Below, one piece after another: positions 27,285-37,340 of a stretch of 64,000 nt of DNA (its first letter is position 1; each line of letters starts with the position of its first letter). The notes below the pieces were generated by a model that was given only the letters and a program-made list of their open reading frames with translations, searched no databases and had not been told where the DNA came from. Origin of the DNA: Burkholderia arboris (lineage in GTDB: Bacteria > Pseudomonadota > Gammaproteobacteria > Burkholderiales > Burkholderiaceae); NCBI RefSeq assembly GCF_902499125.1, contig NZ_CABVPX010000016.1, positions 117,166-181,165 on the forward strand, given 5' to 3'. The position numbers and the translations under genes were made by a program.

Positions 27285-28585
27285 GCGATACCCAAGACTG
27301 GCACGCGACGCTCGACCCGGCTCGCAAGAGCTGGGTCGACACCGCGAACGATCCCGCCTGCGATTTCCCGATCCAGAACCTGCCGTTCGGGATCTTCAGC
27401 GATGCGAAGCAGGCGGCGCGCCGTGCGGGCGTGGCGCTCGGCGACCAGATCGTCGATCTCGCCGCGCTCGCGCGCGCGGGCCTCGTGACGCTGCCGGCCG
27501 GCGCCGACGTGTTCGCCGCGCCGACGCTGAACGCATTCATCGCGCTCGGCCGCGACGCATGGCGCAGCGTGCGCGTGCAACTGTCCGGCCTGTTCTCGCG
27601 CGACAACCCGACGCTGCGTGACGATGCGGCGCTGCGCGCGCAGGTGCTCGTCGCACGGCGCGACGCGACCCTGCATCTGCCGGTCGAGATTCCCGGCTAC
27701 ACCGATTTCTATTCGTCGAAGGAGCACGCGACCAACGTCGGCTCGATGTTCCGCGACCCGAAGAATGCGCTGCTGCCGAACTGGTCGGAGATGCCGATCG
27801 GCTACAACGGCCGTGCGTCGTCGGTGGTCGTGAGCGGCACGCCAGTGCGGCGCCCGAACGGCCAACTGAAGCTGCCCGACCAGGAGCGCCCGGTGTTCGG
27901 CGCATGCCGCAAGCTCGACATCGAACTGGAGACGGGCTTCATCGTCGGGCAGGGCAACGCGCTCGGCGAGCCGATCGCGTGCGAGGACGCGGAAGCGCAT
28001 ATCTTCGGGATGGTGCTGCTGAACGACTGGAGCGCACGCGACATCCAGCAGTGGGAATACGTGCCGCTCGGGCCGTTCAACGCGAAGACCTTCGCGACGA
28101 CGATCTCGCCGTGGATCGTCACGCTCGACGCGCTCGAACCGTTCCGCACCGCGCAGCCGGAACAGTCGCCGCAGCCGCTCGCGTATCTGCAGCACGCGGG
28201 CAGGCATGCATTCGACATCGCGCTCGAAGTGACGCTGCGCGCCGAAGGCGCGGCCGAAGCGACGTCGATCTGCCGGACGAACTTCAAGCACATGTACTGG
28301 ACGATGGCGCAGCAGCTTGCACATCATACGGTCGCGGGCTGCAACACGCGCGTGGGCGACCTGATGGGTTCGGGCACGATCAGCGGGCCGACGAAGGATT
28401 CGTTCGGCAGCCTGCTCGAACTGACGTGGAACGGCAAGGAGCCGGTCGCGCTGAGCGGCGGCGGCAGCCGTGCGTTCATCGAGGACGGTGACGAGCTGAC
28501 ACTCGCCGGGTGGTGCCAGGGCGACGGCTATCGCGTCGGCTTCGGCACGTGTGCCGGCAAGATCCTGCCGGCGCAGAATGCGTAA
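27281..28585 (+). CDS. fahA: Fumarylacetoacetase
   Basis: A 434-residue FAH-fold hydrolase that splits fumarylacetoacetate to fumarate and acetoacetate, the last step of homogentisate breakdown. Family motifs include [16 protein letters not shown] (active-site acid and His), [12 protein letters not shown] and [24 protein letters not shown]. The ATG overlaps the hmgA stop (ATGA). A maleylacetoacetate isomerase is not in this operon. Confidence 0.96.
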   Translation: MSDTQDWHATLDPARKSWVDTANDPACDFPIQNLPFGIFSDAKQAARRAGVALGDQIVDLAALARAGLVTLPAGADVFAAPTLNAFIALGRDAWRSVRVQLSGLFSRDNPTLRDDAALRAQVLVARRDATLHLPVEIPGYTDFYSSKEHATNVGSMFRDPKNALLPNWSEMPIGYNGRASSVVVSGTPVRRPNGQLKLPDQERPVFGACRKLDIELETGFIVGQGNALGEPIACEDAEAHIFGMVLLNDWSARDIQQWEYVPLGPFNAKTFATTISPWIVTLDALEPFRTAQPEQSPQPLAYLQHAGRHAFDIALEVTLRAEGAAEATSICRTNFKHMYWTMAQQLAHHTVAGCNTRVGDLMGSGTISGPTKDSFGSLLELTWNGKEPVALSGGGSRAFIEDGDELTLAGWCQGDGYRVGFGTCAGKILPAQNA

Positions 28586-28637
28586 CGCGTCACGCGCGAG
28601 ACGTCGCGCGTAGCGCACGGTGGCCCGGCAATGCAAA

Positions 28638-28661
28638 ACGGCCCGCATCATGCGGGCCGTT
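28638..28661. terminator. Hairpin between fahA and the convergent MFS gene
   Basis: CGGCCCGCAT / ATGCGGGCCG with AAAA before and TTGTCATTT after, placed between two convergent genes. A likely bidirectional terminator with a modest T-rich tail. Confidence 0.65.
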
Positions 28662-28680
28662 GTCATTTCGTCGATCCGTA

Positions 28681-29841
28681 TCAGACCGCGCGTTGCAACG
28701 CGGTGCGGCGTTCCCACAGCGCGGCCGCGACGAACGCCGCGACGCAGGCGACCAGCACGCCGACCAGCGCATTGCTGCCCAGTTGCTCCATCAGCGCGCC
28801 TGCGACCAACGGGCCACCGAAGCTCGCGGCGCTCCACGACGCCGACACGAGCGAACTCGCGGTGACGAGTGCCGCGCCACGGAAGCGTTCGCCGCACGCG
28901 ACGAGCGACAGCGTGTAGATGCTGCCGGCCGCCGCGCCGAGCGCGAACAGCAGCGGCCAGCACAGCCACGGATTCGCGATGACGAACGGCAGCAGCGGCA
29001 GGCCGGCCAGCACGATCCAGCCGGCGCCGAGGTGCACGCGTTCGCGGCCGAGCTTGTCCGCGAGCCAGCCGATCGGGAACTGCATCGCGGTATCGCCGAA
29101 CAGCATGATCGACGCGAGCAGCACGGCGGTCGCGCTCGCGACGCCGTGATCCATCGCGTAGAGCGGCAGCAGCGACAGCGCGAGCGTATCGAACAGCGCG
29201 AAGAAGCCGGTGCCGATGATCAGCGCCGGCATGCGCGGCAGGATGTCCAGCCAGCGGCCGTGCGCTTCGTGATGCGCGTCGTCGCCGGCGAGCGGCGCGC
29301 GCCGGATCGTCGCAAGCGTCGGCAGCGCGAGCAGGAACAGCGCGCCGCACAGCGCGAAGCGGATGCCCGTCGCACCGGCGATCTGGCTTACGAGGACGGG
29401 GCCCGCCATCTGGAACAGCGTGAAATTGGTTGCGTAGATCGCGACGACGCGGCCGCGTGTCGAATCGTCGGCGAGCTGGTTGACCCACGCTTCCCCGATC
29501 GTGAACAACAGCATCAGCGCGGCGCCGCACAGCACGCGCAGCACGCCCCACAGGATCAGGTTCGACGTGAACTGCATCAACGCGGTGGCGGCCGCGAGCA
29601 GCACGACCGACACGACGATCGCGCGGCGCGAGCCGATGTGCCGCGCAAGCGCGGTGACGAACGGGACGATCGCGAGGCCGCCGAGTGCCTGCGCGGCCGT
29701 CAGCATGCCGACGACGTTGGTGCCGTGTCCGGCTTCGGTCAGTGCGAGTGCGGTGAGCGGCAGCGTGGCGCCGGTCCCGAGCCCGACGACCGCGACGCTC
29801 AGGATCAGCGCGAGGAAATCGCGATTAAGAATGGCTTTCAT
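28681..29841 (-). CDS. MFS transporter, YcaD-like
   Basis: A 386-residue protein with 12 predicted helices. It resembles the YcaD group in length and in features such as GRVVAIYATNFTLFQMAGPVL and PIGWLADKLGRERV. No substrate can be assigned. It starts about 95 nt from the end of another MFS gene on the same strand. Confidence 0.75.
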   Translation of the reverse strand: MKAILNRDFLALILSVAVVGLGTGATLPLTALALTEAGHGTNVVGMLTAAQALGGLAIVPFVTALARHIGSRRAIVVSVVLLAAATALMQFTSNLILWGVLRVLCGAALMLLFTIGEAWVNQLADDSTRGRVVAIYATNFTLFQMAGPVLVSQIAGATGIRFALCGALFLLALPTLATIRRAPLAGDDAHHEAHGRWLDILPRMPALIIGTGFFALFDTLALSLLPLYAMDHGVASATAVLLASIMLFGDTAMQFPIGWLADKLGRERVHLGAGWIVLAGLPLLPFVIANPWLCWPLLFALGAAAGSIYTLSLVACGERFRGAALVTASSLVSASWSAASFGGPLVAGALMEQLGSNALVGVLVACVAAFVAAALWERRTALQRAV

Positions 29842-29934
29842 CGGCGGGGATGCTACACCGCAGTCCTTGAAAGGTCCATGAAGGCCATCAGGATCGCATG
29901 GAGTTGCGTACGCAACGATTGCAACGGGGTTGCA

Positions 29935-31104
29935 TTACACGTACTCGGTCGGCACGGCCACCGGACGGCGTTCGAGCGACGCCGACCACAGCGTGAGCGC
30001 GAGCGCCGCGACGGCCATCGCGACGCCGACCCACGGCAGGTTCACGAGCGACACGCCGGAGCCGATCGCCATCCCGCCGAGCCACGCGCCGGTTGCATTG
30101 CCGAGGTTGAACGCGCCCTGGTTCAGCGTCGACGCGAGGTTCGGCGCATCGCTCGCGCGATCGACGATCATGATCTGCAGCGGCGGCACGATCGCAAACG
30201 CGAGGATGCCCCACACGAAGATCGTCGCGAGCGCGGCGAACGGCACGTGCATCGTGCCCGCGAACAGCGCGAGGACGATGCCGATCAGCGCGAGTGTCGC
30301 GATCAGCGACGGCATCCGGCGCCAGTCGGCGAGCTTGCCGCCGAGCGTGCCGCCGACCGTCAGGCCGAGACCGAACAGCAGCAGCACATAGGTGACCTGA
30401 CGCGGCGAGAAGCCCGTCACGTCCTCGAGGATCGGCGTGATGTACGTGAACACGCTGAACAGGCTCGCGGACGCGAGCACGCTGATGCCGAGCACCATCA
30501 GCACCTGCGGGTGCTTCAGCACGCTGAATTCGCGCGTGATGCTGGTGTCGGGCATCGCGAGGTTCTTCGGCAGGCACACCGCGAGCGCGGCGGCCGCGGC
30601 GATGCCGATGCCGGTGACGGCCCAGAACGTCGCGCGCCAGCCGAACGCCTGGCCGAGCGCGGTGCCGAGCGGCACGCCGAGCACGTTCGCGAGCGTGAGG
30701 CCGGTGAACATCAGCGCGATCGCCTGCGCGCGGCGGTTCGGCGCGACGAGGTTGCTCGCGACGACCGAGCCGATCCCGAAGAACGCGCCGTGACAGAACG
30801 CGGTGACGACGCGCGCGGCCATCAGCACCGCGTAGCCCGGCGCGATCGCGCAGAACAGGTTGCCTGCGATGAACAGCCCGATCAGGCCCATCAGCGCGCG
30901 CTTGCGCGGCATCTTCGCGGTGACGATCGCGAGGATCGGCGCGCCGATCGTCACACCGAGCGCGTAGCCCGACACGAGCATCCCGGCGGCCGGAATCGAC
31001 ACGCCGAGATCGCGCGCGACATTGGGCAGCAGGCCCATGATCACGAATTCGGTGGTACCGATTCCAAATGCGGCGACGGCAAGGGCGAAAAGAGGTAAGG
31101 GCAT
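29935..31104 (-). CDS. MFS efflux transporter, AraJ/DHA1 type
   Basis: A 389-residue, 12-helix protein with the DHA1 features FGIGTTEFVIMGLLPNVARDLGVS (helix 1), APILAIVTAKMPRKRAL (loop 2-3) and GFFFGIG-like GAFFGIGSVVASNLV. This group includes AraJ, YdhP and chloramphenicol efflux proteins. The start at 31104 puts methionine right before the first helix; a longer frame adds 40 residues with no hydrophobic character. Confidence 0.8.
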   Translation of the reverse strand: MPLPLFALAVAAFGIGTTEFVIMGLLPNVARDLGVSIPAAGMLVSGYALGVTIGAPILAIVTAKMPRKRALMGLIGLFIAGNLFCAIAPGYAVLMAARVVTAFCHGAFFGIGSVVASNLVAPNRRAQAIALMFTGLTLANVLGVPLGTALGQAFGWRATFWAVTGIGIAAAAALAVCLPKNLAMPDTSITREFSVLKHPQVLMVLGISVLASASLFSVFTYITPILEDVTGFSPRQVTYVLLLFGLGLTVGGTLGGKLADWRRMPSLIATLALIGIVLALFAGTMHVPFAALATIFVWGILAFAIVPPLQIMIVDRASDAPNLASTLNQGAFNLGNATGAWLGGMAIGSGVSLVNLPWVGVAMAVAALALTLWSASLERRPVAVPTEYV

Positions 31105-31346
31105 CGCGGTAGGCTCGGGAAAGATGCCGCTCGAGCCAGGCGCAGGATGCGCGGGACGGGCGGTCGGCAAGGCGAACGACAGCCGCGATTCTACTTCAGT
31201 GAAAACCCCTATGCTTGGGGCCAAAACGGTTGTTGCCGCCGTGCGACGCGCCGGCCGGCGGGACGCTCACAGTGTGGGATCCGGCGGCGATTTTCCGCGT
31301 TCGACCGCGTTTGGGGGCGGAACGATGGCAGCGGCCGGGCCGTGCG

Positions 31347-32096
31347 TCAGGCGATGCGTTCGGGTGGCCCGCCGGGCGTCGCGTTCGGCGTGTTGTCCGT
31401 TTCGGGATCCGTCGCCGTGTCGCCCGGCGTTGAAAGCGGTCCGGCGCCGTCGAGCGCGGCCGGATCGTCCCAGCCGTTTTCGAACAGGCACGCTTCGATC
31501 GGCATCCGCGCGGCCCAGCGTTCCGCTTCGAGCATCGGCTGCGTATAGAACGCGTCGACGTGCCCGACGCACAGCACGGCGATCGGCTTCGCGCCGTCGG
31601 GCATCCGCAGCAGCGTGCGCAGCGCATCGACGTCGAACAGCGACACCCAGCCCATCCCGAGCCCTTCCGCGCGCGCCGCGAGCCACATGTTCTGGATCGC
31701 GCACGCAGCGGACGCCAGATCCATCTCCGGCAGCGTGCGGCGGCCGAACACGTGGCGCTCGCGGCCGTCGGCGAGCGCGACGACCAGCAGTTCGCCACAT
31801 TCGCGCACGCCTTCGACCTTCAACCGCATGAATTCGTCCTGGCGTTCGCCGAGCGCGTCGGCGGTCGCGCGGCGCTCGGCGTCGACCAGCGCGTGGATCG
31901 CGGCGCGCAGCGCGGGATCGGTGATGCGGATGAAGCGCCACGGCTGCATGAAGCCGACACTCGGTGCGTGGTGCGCCGCGCGCAGCAGGCGCGCGAGCAC
32001 GGCCGGATCGACGGGCGCCGGCGTGAAGTGGCGCATGTCGCGCCGTTCGAAAATGGCGCGGTAGACGGCGGCGATGTCGGAATCGTCGAAACGCAT
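31347..32096 (-). CDS. bluB: 5,6-dimethylbenzimidazole synthase BluB
   Basis: A 249-residue nitroreductase-fold protein. N-terminal RRDMRHFTPAPVDPAVLARLLRAAHHAPSVGFMQPWRF and EFMRLKVEGVRECGELLVVAL are the BluB pattern rather than that of general nitroreductases. BluB breaks down reduced FMN with oxygen to make the lower ligand of vitamin B12. The C-terminal tail (about residues 210-249) is low-complexity and probably disordered. No other cobalamin gene is nearby. Confidence 0.83.
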   Translation of the reverse strand: MRFDDSDIAAVYRAIFERRDMRHFTPAPVDPAVLARLLRAAHHAPSVGFMQPWRFIRITDPALRAAIHALVDAERRATADALGERQDEFMRLKVEGVRECGELLVVALADGRERHVFGRRTLPEMDLASAACAIQNMWLAARAEGLGMGWVSLFDVDALRTLLRMPDGAKPIAVLCVGHVDAFYTQPMLEAERWAARMPIEACLFENGWDDPAALDGAGPLSTPGDTATDPETDNTPNATPGGPPERIA

Positions 32097-32268
32097 GAGC
32101 GGCAAAGGCAGGGGAGGACGTCGGCGCAACGATATCAGACCGCGCGCCCGAAACGTTGCTTCAGCCGAAACAAAGCACGGAATTGTTGACGAAGGCGAGT
32201 GCGGTGCGCAGCAGCGGGCACAAGCAAACGATTGCGGGCGTGCTGCTGACCGTCAAACGTGCCGTTTC

Positions 32269-33267
32269 TCAGCGGTTTGCCGTCACGGTGTTCTGCGGCG
32301 CGCCCGCATGCCACGCCTCGATGTTCAGCAGCGTCGTGTGCGCGATCTCGGCCAGCGCCTCGCGCGTGAAGAACGCCTGGTGCGACGTGACGATCACGTT
32401 CGGGAACGTCAGCAGGCGCGCGAGCACGTCGTCCTGCAGCGGCAGGTCGGAGTGATCCTCGAAGAACAGCCCGCTTTCCTCCTCGTACACGTCGAGCCCG
32501 AGATGGCCGAGCTGGCCGCTCTTGAGCGCGTCGACCAGCGCTTGCGCATCGACGAGGCCGCCGCGGCCGGTATTGATCAGCATCGCGCCATGCTTCATCC
32601 GCGCGAGGGTCCGTTCGTTGATCAGGTGGTGGGTCGACGGCAGCAGCGGGCAGTGCAGGCTGACGATGTCGGCGTGATGCAGCAGCTCGTCGAGTTCGAC
32701 GTAGCGGGCGCCGAACGCGATCAGTTCGTCGTTGTACGGCGGCACCGAGTGTGCGAGCACGTGCATCCCGAAACCCATCACGATCTTCGCGAACACGCTG
32801 CCGATGATGCCGGTGCCGATCACGCCGACGGTCTTGCCGTGCAGGTCGAAGCCGAGCAGGCCGTTCAGCGAGAAGTCGCCTTCGCGGGTGCGGGCGACGG
32901 CTCGCGGCAGGCGGCGGTTGAGCGCGAGGATCAGTGCAACGGCGTGCTCGGCGACCGCATGCGGCGAATAGGCGGGCACGCGCACGACCGCGATGCCGAG
33001 CCGCTCGGCGGCCGCCAGGTCGACATGGTTGAAGCCGGCCGAGCGCAGCGCGATCAGGCGCGTGCCGCCGTCGGCAAGCCGTTCGAGCACGGCTGCGTCG
33101 ACGGTGTCGTTGACGAACGGGCAGACGACGTCATAGCCGTGCGCGAGGATCGCGGTTTCCGCGTCGAGGTGCGACGGCTGGAAGTGCAGCCGATAGCCGA
33201 ACTGCCGGTTGGCGGCGGCAAACGAATCGTCGTCGTACTGCCGGCTGCTGAACAGGATCACGCGCAC
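32269..33267 (-). CDS. ldhA: D-lactate dehydrogenase / D-2-hydroxyacid dehydrogenase
   Basis: A 332-residue NAD-dependent dehydrogenase of the LdhA type. The Rossmann motif is GVIGTGIIGSVFAKI; the catalytic Arg is in NTGRGGLVD, the Glu in DVYEEESG and the His in TSHQAFFT. It reduces pyruvate to D-lactate in the cytosol. Lies 30 nt downstream of a LysR gene on the same strand, so the two may be one transcript. Confidence 0.88.
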   Translation of the reverse strand: MRVILFSSRQYDDDSFAAANRQFGYRLHFQPSHLDAETAILAHGYDVVCPFVNDTVDAAVLERLADGGTRLIALRSAGFNHVDLAAAERLGIAVVRVPAYSPHAVAEHAVALILALNRRLPRAVARTREGDFSLNGLLGFDLHGKTVGVIGTGIIGSVFAKIVMGFGMHVLAHSVPPYNDELIAFGARYVELDELLHHADIVSLHCPLLPSTHHLINERTLARMKHGAMLINTGRGGLVDAQALVDALKSGQLGHLGLDVYEEESGLFFEDHSDLPLQDDVLARLLTFPNVIVTSHQAFFTREALAEIAHTTLLNIEAWHAGAPQNTVTANR

Positions 33268-33297
33268 GCTGCACCTCCGAAGGCTGACGCGCGCAGT

Positions 33298-34281
33298 TTA
33301 CTGCAGCCCCGTGACGATGTCGGCACGTTCAGGCCCGCGCGCCGGCCGCAGGAAGCCGTAATCCGTCCGGTCGCGGGCGGTTTGCGCGCTGAAGTGGTCG
33401 AGCGCGTGCGCGACGAAACTGCGCGTGCGGGCCGGCACGTACTGGCGGTTCGGATAGACGAGCGACAACTGCGTGTCCGGATCGTCGATCCGGTAGCCGG
33501 CCATCAGCCGCACGAGCGTGCCGTTGTTGAGCGCGTCGGCCACGCATGGCTCGGGCAGCACCGCGATGCCGGCGCCGGCCACGGCCGCCGCCTGGACGAG
33601 CGCGAGCTGGTTGACCGTGCAGGCCGGGCGTACCGTGACCGAATGCGCGACGCCGTCGTGGCCGACCAGTTGCCACGTGGGCGCGTGCTGGTGCGCCGCG
33701 AGCGTGACCCAGTCGTGGCCCGGCAGGTCGTCGGGCTGACGTGGCTCGCCGCGGCGGTCGAGATAGGCGGGTGCCGCGCACGCGACGAACGGGTTCGGCG
33801 CGAGTGCATGGCCGATCAGCGTCGGATTGCCGTCGAGCCGGTTGCCGGTGACGATGCCGACGTCGTAGCCGGAATCGAGCACGTCGAGTGGCTCCTCGGC
33901 AACGGTCAACTGCACGCGCAGCTCGGGGTAGCGGTGCCGGAAGCTGCTGACAAGCGGCGTCAGCGCCAGCGGCGACAGCAGGCCCGATGCGACGACGCGC
34001 AGCGTGCCGGCCGGTTCGCGCACGGCATGTGCGACGGACGATTCGAGGTGGTCGAATTCCTCTAGCAGCGCACGGCAACCTTCGAGGTAGCGCACGCCGG
34101 CCTCGGTGAGCGACAGGTTACGCGTGGTGCGGTGGATCAGCCGGGTGTTCAGGTGGCCCTCGAGCATCGCGATCGAACGCGTGACGAGTGCATTGGACAC
34201 GCCGAGATGGTGCGCCGCGCGCCGGAAGCTTTGCTGCTCGGCGACGCAGACGAATACACGCATGGTCTGAATCTGGTTCAT
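33298..34281 (-). CDS. LysR-family transcriptional regulator
   Basis: A 327-residue regulator with the N-terminal HTH (MRVFVCVAEQQSFRRAAHHLGVSNALVTRSIAMLE) and a type 2 periplasmic-binding effector domain. It is immediately upstream of ldhA in the same direction, an unusual arrangement for LysR, so it may be autoregulated together with ldhA. Effector unknown. Confidence 0.85.
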   Translation of the reverse strand: MNQIQTMRVFVCVAEQQSFRRAAHHLGVSNALVTRSIAMLEGHLNTRLIHRTTRNLSLTEAGVRYLEGCRALLEEFDHLESSVAHAVREPAGTLRVVASGLLSPLALTPLVSSFRHRYPELRVQLTVAEEPLDVLDSGYDVGIVTGNRLDGNPTLIGHALAPNPFVACAAPAYLDRRGEPRQPDDLPGHDWVTLAAHQHAPTWQLVGHDGVAHSVTVRPACTVNQLALVQAAAVAGAGIAVLPEPCVADALNNGTLVRLMAGYRIDDPDTQLSLVYPNRQYVPARTRSFVAHALDHFSAQTARDRTDYGFLRPARGPERADIVTGLQ

Positions 34282-35031
34282 GGCTTGCGTATTTCTGGCC
34301 CGGTTGATTGATTTTGATTGTGATTTTCCGCCGCGCAACCTCGAAAGCGCATCGCGCGGCCCCCAGTTCTCCTTCGTATCGAAAAATCCATTTCCGATTC
34401 CGCAGACAATTGTTAAATACCGGACCGATATCCGTCAACCTGCGAAAACGGGCGGGTTGCGGAAAATTAAAATCGGGGGTACCGGTTTAACGTTGCGACG
34501 CAGCAACGACTCGTCTGGAAAAACCGTCGCGCTATTGGAATATGCGTCGAGATGGCGAATATTTCTTATGTTAATCAATCGGTTGGGGTCGATTTGAGCC
34601 GGGTTTTCAGAATAATTAAGGAGTCGATCCCCTAAATACATGCCGCAATAGTGGATGTTTTTTCTACGCCGGATTTTGTGTATCGCATTCCCCTCTGTAA
34701 TTTTTATCAGGTGGCAGGTCGATTGCGCTCGATGGCTGAATCGGGTTGAACCGGCGGCTTCGACGACTCTTCGTGATATTGACCGAGAAAATCGTGTGTG
34801 CAGAACCCGAATGGAACCGTTTCACAACCGGCATGCCGCCTTTTTTCATTCGGAAAGCGCATTGCGCGACGGGTGCGCGGCCGGCTGGCCCGGTCCGGCG
34901 ACCGGGCCAGCGTCGTGCCGTCCGGACGTACGTGCCTCTTGCGCGAGGCCGCGGAACGCGGAATGATCGATGAGTTCGCTGCGCAGTGCCGCGGGCGTCC
35001 GTGCACTTCCTTTCCTCACCTTTTTCCAGCC
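34282..35031. other. 750-nt AT-richer gap upstream of the class V aminotransferase
   Basis: Clearly poorer in GC than its neighbours, mainly 34300-34800, with stop codons in most frames. Short open stretches have no recognisable protein character or ribosome site. It probably holds the promoters of the LysR gene and of the aminotransferase; I see no clear operator. Confidence 0.6.
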
Positions 35032-36243
35032 ATGTCCATCGATTACTCGCCGATTCCCTGTCCCGTCGTCGTGCCGCTCGACGCGATCCTGCCCGAAGAA
35101 CCGCTGCTGATGATGGGGGCCGGCCCGGTTCCGATCCCGGCCGCCGTCGCCAAGGCGAACACGATCGTGATCAACCACCTCGGCGCGACGATGGCGAAGA
35201 TCATCGAGCAGGTGAAGGAGATGGCGCGCTACGTGTTCCAGACCCGCACGAAATGGGTGCTCGGCGTCGCGGGTCCCGGCTCGGCCGCGATGGAGATGGC
35301 GATCTCGAACCTCGCGTGGCGCGGCACGCGCGTGCTGTCGATCCGCAACGGCTTCTTCAGCGCGCGGATGGCCGAGATGGCCACACGCGTCGGCGCCGAC
35401 GTCGCGACGCTCGAAGTGGCCGACCGTGCGGTCGCGAGCCTCGACGAGATCGCGGACGCGATCGCGCGCGAGCGGCCCGAGATCGTCACGATCGTGCAGG
35501 GCGAGACGTCGAACACCGTATGGAACCGCGACCTGCGCGACATCGCGGCGCTCGCGAAGGCGGCCGGCGCACTGGTCGTCGTCGACGCGGTGTGCACGCT
35601 GTCGACGATGCCGCTCGAGATGGACGCGTGGGGTATCGACGCGGTGATCACCGGCGGCCAGAAGGGGCTGTCGTCGATCCCGGGCGTATCGCTGATCGCC
35701 TTCTCCGACGCGGCGTGGGAGCGCATGAAGCATCGCACCGAGCCGAACGCGCACTGGTGCCTCGACATGGCGCTCGCGGAGAACTTCTGGCACAACGCCG
35801 GTTATCACTACACGGCGCCCGTGTCGGGCGTGCTCGCGCTGCACGAGGCGCTGCGGCTCGTCTGCGCGGAGACGCTCGAAAGCCGCTTCGCGCGCCATCT
35901 GCGTTGCTCGCTCGCGCTGCAGGCGGGCGTCGAGTCGATGGGGCTCAAGCTGTACGCGCCGAAGGACTGCCGGCTCAATTCGGTGGTCGGGATCGAGACG
36001 CCCGAGGGGCTCACGCCCGGAATGGTCTGCGGCCACATCTCGAAGCAGTACCAGGTCGAGATCTCGGGCTCGTTCGGGTTGCCGATCGTGCGGATCGGGC
36101 AGATGGGCGAGCAGTGCCGCGAACACAACCTGTTCCGCACGCTGCATGCGTTCGGCCGCACGATGGTCGACCTGAAGGTGCCGGTCGACCTGCCGGCCGG
36201 TGTCGCGGCGCTCGAACAGGAGCTGTCCCGGCGCGGCGCGTAA
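35032..36243 (+). CDS. Class V aminotransferase, alanine/serine-glyoxylate or pyridoxamine-pyruvate type
   Basis: A 403-residue PLP enzyme of fold type I, class V. MMGAGPVPIP near the start, VQGETSNTVWN, and the PLP lysine Lys211 in ITGGQKGLSSIPGVSL place it with the alanine-glyoxylate, serine-glyoxylate and pyridoxamine-pyruvate aminotransferases. The start at 35032 begins MSIDYSPIPCP; upstream in-frame codons lie in the AT-richer leader. Alone on the plus strand, convergent with an AraC gene. The amino donor cannot be told. Confidence 0.75.
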   Translation: MSIDYSPIPCPVVVPLDAILPEEPLLMMGAGPVPIPAAVAKANTIVINHLGATMAKIIEQVKEMARYVFQTRTKWVLGVAGPGSAAMEMAISNLAWRGTRVLSIRNGFFSARMAEMATRVGADVATLEVADRAVASLDEIADAIARERPEIVTIVQGETSNTVWNRDLRDIAALAKAAGALVVVDAVCTLSTMPLEMDAWGIDAVITGGQKGLSSIPGVSLIAFSDAAWERMKHRTEPNAHWCLDMALAENFWHNAGYHYTAPVSGVLALHEALRLVCAETLESRFARHLRCSLALQAGVESMGLKLYAPKDCRLNSVVGIETPEGLTPGMVCGHISKQYQVEISGSFGLPIVRIGQMGEQCREHNLFRTLHAFGRTMVDLKVPVDLPAGVAALEQELSRRGA

Positions 36244-36270
36244 GCGGGAAAGCGAGGAAAGGGGCCGCGC

Positions 36271-37206
36271 TCAGCGGCCCTGCATCGCGCGCCGGTAGGT
36301 ATTCGGCGTCGTGCCGTGCGCATCGCGAAAGCGATGGCTGAAGTGGCCGGCGTTCGCGTAGCCGCAGTCGGCCGCGACCTGCGCGAGCGGCAGCGCCGTC
36401 GTGCGCAGCAGCTCGCGCGCCCGGGCGAGGCGCTGCTCGGCCACCCAGGCATGCGGCGCGCGGCCGAACGACAGCCGGAACATCCGCGAGAAATGGTATT
36501 CGGACAGCGCGGCGACCTCGGCCAGTTCGCCGAGCGTCAGCGGCTGCGTGAGATACGTATCGATATAGTCGCGCACGCGGCGGCGCACGGCCGGCGCGAG
36601 CCCGCCGCGGAACGTCGTGTCGGTGCGCGTCGTGCTCTGCCCGCGCAGCAGCAGGCTCAGCACGTCGTGCGCGGTCTCGTTCACGCGCAGCCGCTCGTCG
36701 GCATCGTCCCAGCCGTCCAGCGCGAGCGAGCGCAGCAGCGTGGCGACGCGCGCATCCTCGAAATAGGTGCGATCGGCGAGCTTCAGCTCGCGCGGCTCGC
36801 GATCGAGTTCGCGGATCGCGCGCTGCGTGAAGTGCTCGGGCAGGAAATACAGGTGGATGAAGTGCATCTCGCCGCGCACCCACCAGCGCGATTCATGGTC
36901 GCCCGGCAGCGCGCACAGCAGGCTCGGCGCCCCGTAGCGCGGCACGCGCTGGCGCTCGGTCCGGTAGCCGCCGTCGAGGTAGCACGACAGCGTGTGGTGG
37001 CCGGGCTGCTCGTAGACCGTCTCGCTTTCGTCGGTGATCCGCGTCCATTCGGCGATCGCCAGATGGTCGCCGAGCCATGCGAAGCGCTCGAGCGTCGCGT
37101 TCGCGTCGGCGAGCGTGCGGCAGACCGACTGCAGGCCGAACGGCAGATCGCCGCCGGCCAGGGCGGCGGCGTGGTCGACGGGCGGGGCGGAGAGGGAGAA
37201 GCTCAT
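36271..37206 (-). CDS. AraC-family transcriptional regulator
   Basis: A 311-residue protein with an N-terminal cupin-like sensing domain and a C-terminal double HTH (about residues 205-305; LGELAEVAALSEYHFSRMFRLSFG and LAQVAADCGYANAGHFSHRFRDAHGTTPNTYRR). Divergent from an EamA exporter across 134 nt, so that transporter is a probable target. Confidence 0.87.
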   Translation of the reverse strand: MSFSLSAPPVDHAAALAGGDLPFGLQSVCRTLADANATLERFAWLGDHLAIAEWTRITDESETVYEQPGHHTLSCYLDGGYRTERQRVPRYGAPSLLCALPGDHESRWWVRGEMHFIHLYFLPEHFTQRAIRELDREPRELKLADRTYFEDARVATLLRSLALDGWDDADERLRVNETAHDVLSLLLRGQSTTRTDTTFRGGLAPAVRRRVRDYIDTYLTQPLTLGELAEVAALSEYHFSRMFRLSFGRAPHAWVAEQRLARARELLRTTALPLAQVAADCGYANAGHFSHRFRDAHGTTPNTYRRAMQGR

Positions 37207-37340
37207 GATGCGCCGAGTATAAGCGGGGACGCGGCAGCGCGTGCGGCGTCCCCCAAAAGACCGCAATTCCGGACAATCGGCCCGCGCCGCGCGGCGGCAT
37301 AGTCGGGATCCCGATTCACCCGATTTTCCGGATTGCCGCC

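Noticed and set aside
34280..34597. A 105-residue open frame in the gap upstream of the aminotransferase
   Set aside because: It begins within the LysR start region and shows no protein-like pattern or ribosome site.
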